Under the pieces are notes generated by a model. That model was not told the origin of the DNA and searched no databases. It saw only the letters and a list, made by a program, of their open reading frames with translations. The translations under genes were made by a program, and so were the position numbers. A stretch of 23,710 nucleotides of DNA from DATDCY01 sp031406795 [NCBI: Candidatus Rokuibacteriota bacterium] (lineage in GTDB: Bacteria; JAUVQV01), in assembly GCA_031406795.1 (NCBI GenBank), contig JANOHV010000051.1:1-23710 (forward strand), read 5' to 3'. Below are positions 20,116 through 23,710 of this stretch, piece by piece. Numbering within the stretch: the stretch's first letter is position 1; each line of letters starts with the position of its first letter.

Positions 20116-22572
20116 ATGAGGACGAAGATCTGTGCCAGAGGCGCTGGCTTCGCGTCGCTGATCCTGATCCTGGCGGTGCTCCCGGCGACGGTTTCGGGCT
20201 CCGTCCAGGTTCCAAACGCCGGTTTCGAAATCGATGACGGCACCGGGAAACCGCAGGGGTGGCTGGCCCAACAGCATGACCCCAACACGATTTTCGCCCG
20301 GGATGCGACGGTTTCTCACAGCGGCGTGGCATCGGCACGAATCTCCCACCCCGGCACCGACTCGGTGGCCGAAGAGTGGCTGAGTTCCGAGGTACCGGTC
20401 GTTCCGGCGCCCGGCGATTACGTCGAGTACTCGATCTGGTATAGGACCAATGCCGGCGGCGCGGTGTTGCTGAGGCTCGGTCAACGCGACCAGGCCGGCT
20501 CAATGGCGAGCGGAAACTTCTTTAATTGTATGATCACTTCTCAGGGTGCGAGCCAATGGCAGGAGGTGAAATGCCGGGACCCCCTGCTCAGCACTTCAAG
20601 GACCGTGGAGCTGAACATCCTTTATTTCCCACCATTTGTCGATGGTACCGCGCCGGGAACCGTCTGGATCGATGACGTCACGATTTCGCAGGGTTCGTTG
20701 AGTCAGCTCACCGGCACGCCGCCTCAGCCGCTTCAGGAAGACGCAATCACCCGTTTCGAGGCGAGGTATGCCGGCGTGACGTCGCATTTCGACCTGTACG
20801 TGCCGAAAGGTTACAACGCCAACCCGAACAAGAAATACCCCGTTCTCTTCATCTGCTCGCCCAGCGGGAACGCCGTCATGGGGAACGTGGAAGCATGGGT
20901 CAAGAGCAGGCAGTGGCTGGCCGTGATGCTGGTGGAAGCGAAAAACGGGCCATGGGAGCCGATCAAAGCCAACTTCTACGCCGCTCATGACGACGTGATC
21001 TCCAGGGCCCGTGTGAATACGCACAGAAAGTACATCACCGGCTTCTCCGGCGGGGCACGGATGGCGGGCTGGGCGGCCATCGACGCGAGCAGGACGGGTT
21101 TTCACGGCCTGTTCCTTCAGGGGGCCGGCGTCGGATCCCAGATTCCGGACGACCGGTATGTCTTCGCCTCGTTCGGGAGCGGCGACATGAATCTGGACGA
21201 GTTGAGCCCAATGCTCGCCATCGCGCCAGGTCACTTCAACCACGAAGTCTTCCCCGGCGGGCACGAGCCGGCTCCCGTGAGCACGGCAACCACGGCGCTG
21301 GCTTGGCTCGAGTCGCGCGTCGAGGAGAACGTCATTGTCAAGACTCTCACCGCGAGCACCAAGAGCTGCGGCGCAGGCAAGGTTACGAGCACTCCAGCCG
21401 CGATCGACTGCGGGTCGTACTGTTCGGAGCAGTATCTGGCCAACACGGTAGTAACGTTGTCCGCCGTCGCGTCGGCCGGGTCGACGTTTCGCGGCTGGAG
21501 CGGGGACTGCACCGGAACGGGTCCGTGCGTCGTGACGATGGCGTCCGACCATTCGGTGGCGGCGGAGTTCGTTCTGAACAGCGATCAGGACTGCGACGAC
21601 CTCGATGACGCGGCGGAAACGAACACGGGGGTCTACGTCTCCCGCTCCAATACGGGGACCAGCCCGCAGAAGTTCGATAGCGACGGCGACGGCAAAGGCG
21701 ACGGTCTGGAGGTGGCGCGGGGCACCGATCCGAATGACCCGCTCGAAGCTCCGCCCGCCGTCGGGAACGATTTCGACGGTGACGGCCGTTCGGACATCAG
21801 CTGCTACTACCCGCCCGGCGGCAACTGGTACGGGTTCAACAGCGGAAATGGTTTCTGGCAGAGGCAGTTCGGGTATGCGGGGACGATACCGATCACCGGC
21901 GATTTCGACGGCGATGGCAAGAGCGATATTGGCGCATACCATCCCGACACAGGAAATTGGAACATCCACCAGAGCCGGGATGGTTTCAGGCAGACGCAGT
22001 TCGGGTATGCCGGGACGATTCCCGTTGTTGGAGATTTTGACGGTGACGGCCGGGATGACATCGGCTGCTACTACCCTCAGGGCGGCAATTGGTATGTCTT
22101 TGGCAGCACGGTTGGATTCTGGCAGACGCAATTTGGCTATGCTGGGACGATTCCGGTCGTCGGGGATTTCGACGGTGACGGCCAGGATGACATCGGCTGC
22201 TATTACCCGCCGGGGGGCAACTGGTACGTATTTCAGAGCAAGAATGGTTTCTGGCAGACGACGTTCGGCTACGAAGGGACGATCCCGGTGGTTGGCGACT
22301 TCGATGGCGATGGTAAGAGCGACATCGGCTGCTATTACCCGCCGGGTGGGAATTGGTATGTGTTCAAGAGCGGCCTAGGTTTCTGGCAGACCGCTTTCGG
22401 CTATATCGGCACCGAGCCCGTGGTGGGTGATTTCGACGGTGACGGAAAAAGCGACCTGGGCTGCTACTATCCGGCCGGCGGCAAGTGGTACGTCTTCAAG
22501 AGCACGGAAGGCTTCTGGCAGACGCAGTTCGGGTACGAAGGAACGATACCTCTCGGGGGTACGCTCCGATAA
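20116..22572 (+). CDS. Secreted multidomain esterase with InlB-like, type 3 and six FG-GAP/VCBS-like repeats
   Basis: An 818-residue protein. The start at 20116 is fixed by AGGAGG 8-9 nt upstream. A signal peptide (residues 1-29) is followed by a jelly-roll-like domain resembling carbohydrate-binding modules (about 30-195; begins VPNAGFEIDDG and ends WIDDVTISQ). Residues 215-400 are an alpha/beta-hydrolase: nucleophile elbow GFSGGA (Ser311), acid candidate in SGDMNLDE, and His383 in GGHEP. This is like polyhydroxybutyrate-depolymerase/LpqC esterases. Then a Cys-containing InlB B-like repeat (417-486, FRGWSGDC), a type 3 calcium-binding stretch (FDSDGDGKGDGLE), and six 44-residue repeats (552-815), each starting DFDGDG. 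Probably secreted and calcium-stabilised, acting on an extracellular polymer. It lies between two priA 3' ends and is likely horizontally gained cargo. Confidence 0.87.
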   Translation: MRTKICARGAGFASLILILAVLPATVSGSVQVPNAGFEIDDGTGKPQGWLAQQHDPNTIFARDATVSHSGVASARISHPGTDSVAEEWLSSEVPVVPAPGDYVEYSIWYRTNAGGAVLLRLGQRDQAGSMASGNFFNCMITSQGASQWQEVKCRDPLLSTSRTVELNILYFPPFVDGTAPGTVWIDDVTISQGSLSQLTGTPPQPLQEDAITRFEARYAGVTSHFDLYVPKGYNANPNKKYPVLFICSPSGNAVMGNVEAWVKSRQWLAVMLVEAKNGPWEPIKANFYAAHDDVISRARVNTHRKYITGFSGGARMAGWAAIDASRTGFHGLFLQGAGVGSQIPDDRYVFASFGSGDMNLDELSPMLAIAPGHFNHEVFPGGHEPAPVSTATTALAWLESRVEENVIVKTLTASTKSCGAGKVTSTPAAIDCGSYCSEQYLANTVVTLSAVASAGSTFRGWSGDCTGTGPCVVTMASDHSVAAEFVLNSDQDCDDLDDAAETNTGVYVSRSNTGTSPQKFDSDGDGKGDGLEVARGTDPNDPLEAPPAVGNDFDGDGRSDISCYYPPGGNWYGFNSGNGFWQRQFGYAGTIPITGDFDGDGKSDIGAYHPDTGNWNIHQSRDGFRQTQFGYAGTIPVVGDFDGDGRDDIGCYYPQGGNWYVFGSTVGFWQTQFGYAGTIPVVGDFDGDGQDDIGCYYPPGGNWYVFQSKNGFWQTTFGYEGTIPVVGDFDGDGKSDIGCYYPPGGNWYVFKSGLGFWQTAFGYIGTEPVVGDFDGDGKSDLGCYYPAGGKWYVFKSTEGFWQTQFGYEGTIPLGGTLR
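21769..22560 (+). repeat. Six in-frame 132-bp tandem repeats (DFDGDG...FGYxGTIPVVG)
   Basis: Units start at 21769, 21901, 22033, 22165, 22297 and 22429, with an exact 132-bp period and no indels. Each encodes a calcium-loop DFDGDGxxD, then (C)YYPxGGNWYVF, GFWQTQFGY and GTIPVVG. The third to fifth units are most alike. They are FG-GAP/VCBS-like blades, but the 44-residue period is shorter than integrin-type blades. Confidence 0.9.
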
Positions 22573-22695
22573 ATTGCACTCAAAGTTCTTCAACTTTCCA
22601 TAGCCCTCGTCGCTCACCCCGGCTGGGGCTTCTCTTTGCCCGCATTACTCCATTGCAGCGAGAAGAGACCGCAGCCGCAGGCATGGCTCCCCGGC

Positions 22696-23710
22696 CTACA
22701 TCAGATTCAGCGGGCTGACGTCGATCAGCAGGTGGATGCCGGCGCGGCGGGCGGCCTCGTGCAGCAGCGCCGCCCCCGCGCGCAGCGGACCCGTCGCCGC
22801 CTCCAGCGGGCGGGTCTTGACCAGGATCAGCATCCGCCAGCGGTTGCGGATCTTCTCCATGGGTGCGGGAACCGGTCCCAGCACGTGGCAGGAGCCGGCG
22901 GCCTCCGCGTCGCCCAGCATCTCCCGGAGACGGGCGCCGATCTCGTCCGCGGCCGCACCGAGGCGGGTCTGGTTGGCGCCGTCGAGGCGCAGTGCGACCA
23001 GATCGAAGAACGGCGGGTAGTCCAGCTCGCGGCGGAACAGGGTCTCTTTGGCGTAGAACGAATCGTAGTCGTGGGTGCGCGCCGCCTCGAGCGCGTAGTG
23101 CTCGGGCTGCCAGGTCTGCACGAGCACCCGCCCGGCCTGCTGCCCGCGCCCCGCCCGCCCGGCGACCTGCGCGACCAGCGAGAAGGCCCGCTCGGCGGCG
23201 CGAAAATCCGGGAGATTCAGCATCAGATCGGGGCCGATCACCCCGACGAGGGTCAGCCGCGGGAAGTGCAGCCCCTTGGCCACCAACTGCGTCCCGACGA
23301 GGATGTCGGCGCGGCCGCTCTCGAAATCGGCGACCACCTGCGCGCCGGCGCCTTTGCGTGAGGCGGTGTCGCGGTCGAGGCGCAGCACCTCGCGTCCCGG
23401 GAAGGCCTTGCGGATTTCCAGTTCCAGCCGCTGGGTGCCGGAGCCCGAAAGCCGCAGTTCGGCGGCGCCGCAGGCCGGACAGGTGTCCGGGGCCGCGGCG
23501 CGATAGCCGCAGTAGTGGCAGAGGTGGGCCTGTTCGGGGGCGTGAAAGACCAGCGAGACCCGGCAGTTGGGGCAGCTGATCCCCGCGCCGCAGGCCCGGC
23601 ACTGGGTGTGGGGCGCAAAGCCGCGGCGGTTGAGAAAGAAGAGGACCTGATCGCCGCGCTCGAGCGTCTCGCGGGCGGCGTCGAGCAGAGGCGGGGCGAT
23701 CAGTCGCGGT
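22696..23710 (-). CDS. priA: Primosomal replication-restart helicase PriA (5' part beyond right edge)
   Basis: An open frame from the right edge to TAG at 22698-22696, giving the last 338 residues. The Zn-binding insertion is visible (CRACGAGISCPNC, then CHYCGYR and CPACGAAELRL), then the helicase C-lobe with DADILVGTQLVAKG-like sequence (ADILVGTQLVAKGLHFP), the motif V region ERAFSLVAQVAGRAGRG, and the C-terminal domain with SCHVLGPVPAPMEKIRN and the final ARRAGIHLLIDVSPLNLM. PriA is the 3'-5' helicase that reloads the replisome at stalled forks. The converging esterase gene ends 123 nt away; that gap has only a weak AAAGTT/AACTTT hairpin (near 22590). Part of the 3' end is duplicated at 19012-20062. 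Confidence 0.95.
   Translation of the reverse strand, partial: PRLIAPPLLDAARETLERGDQVLFFLNRRGFAPHTQCRACGAGISCPNCRVSLVFHAPEQAHLCHYCGYRAAAPDTCPACGAAELRLSGSGTQRLELEIRKAFPGREVLRLDRDTASRKGAGAQVVADFESGRADILVGTQLVAKGLHFPRLTLVGVIGPDLMLNLPDFRAAERAFSLVAQVAGRAGRGQQAGRVLVQTWQPEHYALEAARTHDYDSFYAKETLFRRELDYPPFFDLVALRLDGANQTRLGAAADEIGARLREMLGDAEAAGSCHVLGPVPAPMEKIRNRWRMLILVKTRPLEAATGPLRAGAALLHEAARRAGIHLLIDVSPLNLM

Noticed and set aside
21769-22560. CRISPR-like periodic repeat
   Set aside because: The 132-bp units are contiguous, in frame and coding, with no spacers.
22580-23602. Alternative long minus-strand open frame over priA
   Set aside because: It is a different frame from the one that encodes the PriA zinc and helicase motifs.

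Overview
The window is GC-rich bacterial chromosome with tightly packed genes. It mixes cell-envelope and extracellular-polysaccharide functions (glycosyltransferases, O-antigen ligase, carbamoyltransferase, asparagine synthetase-type amidotransferase, SGNH hydrolases, a flippase-like protein) with housekeeping genes (rimO, priA). This mix, the sxtI/J/K-like module and the style of the intergenic hairpin repeats suggest a Gram-negative of the former Deltaproteobacteria (Desulfuromonas/Geobacter-like or a related uncultured lineage). No rRNA or long marker gene is present, so this placement is weak. No tRNA, rRNA, CRISPR array, integrase or transposase was seen.

Layout: (1) 1-1523, minus: a GT2 polyprenyl-phosphate sugar synthase overlapping, by a TAATG junction, a GT39-type membrane sugar transferase that runs off the left edge. 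(2) 1752-2906, plus: a membrane-anchored SGNH hydrolase. (3) 2999-7065, minus: B12-binding radical SAM enzyme, carbamoyltransferase, 49-residue DUF5989/SxtK-type protein, and SxtJ-type membrane protein, with a REP-doublet hairpin inside the operon. A terminator-like repeat separates it from the convergent SGNH gene. (4) 7204-9788, minus: asparagine synthase-like amidotransferase and a small lipoprotein with its own promoter and terminator. (5) 9863-10039: a MITE-like element with terminal inverted repeats. (6) 10157-12849, plus: a three-gene operon of TolB-like propeller lipoprotein, SGNH lipoprotein and LPG-synthase/flippase-like protein. (7) 12751-17999, minus: O-antigen ligase, rimO, CDF metal exporter and M23 endopeptidase. 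(8) 18273-22572, accessory region: two Uma2-family genes, a broken second copy of the priA 3' end, and a large secreted esterase with six perfect-period repeats. (9) 22696-23710, minus: the real priA, cut by the right edge.

Regions 1-6 read as an envelope-polysaccharide locus. It would supply a lipid-linked sugar (GT2) to a membrane transferase (GT39), carbamoylate and possibly amidate the product, trim or acylate it with SGNH enzymes, and polymerise or ligate it with the O-antigen ligase-type protein. Functional linkage is inferred from gene content and order.

The most unusual points are: the sxtI/K/J-like carbamoylation module coupled to a B12 radical SAM enzyme; three genes with a sigma70-type -10 hexamer exactly 7 nt before an ATG (probable leaderless mRNAs); four different families of intergenic repeat; and a priA 3'-end duplication split by a Uma2 gene, which looks like the scar of an integration event.
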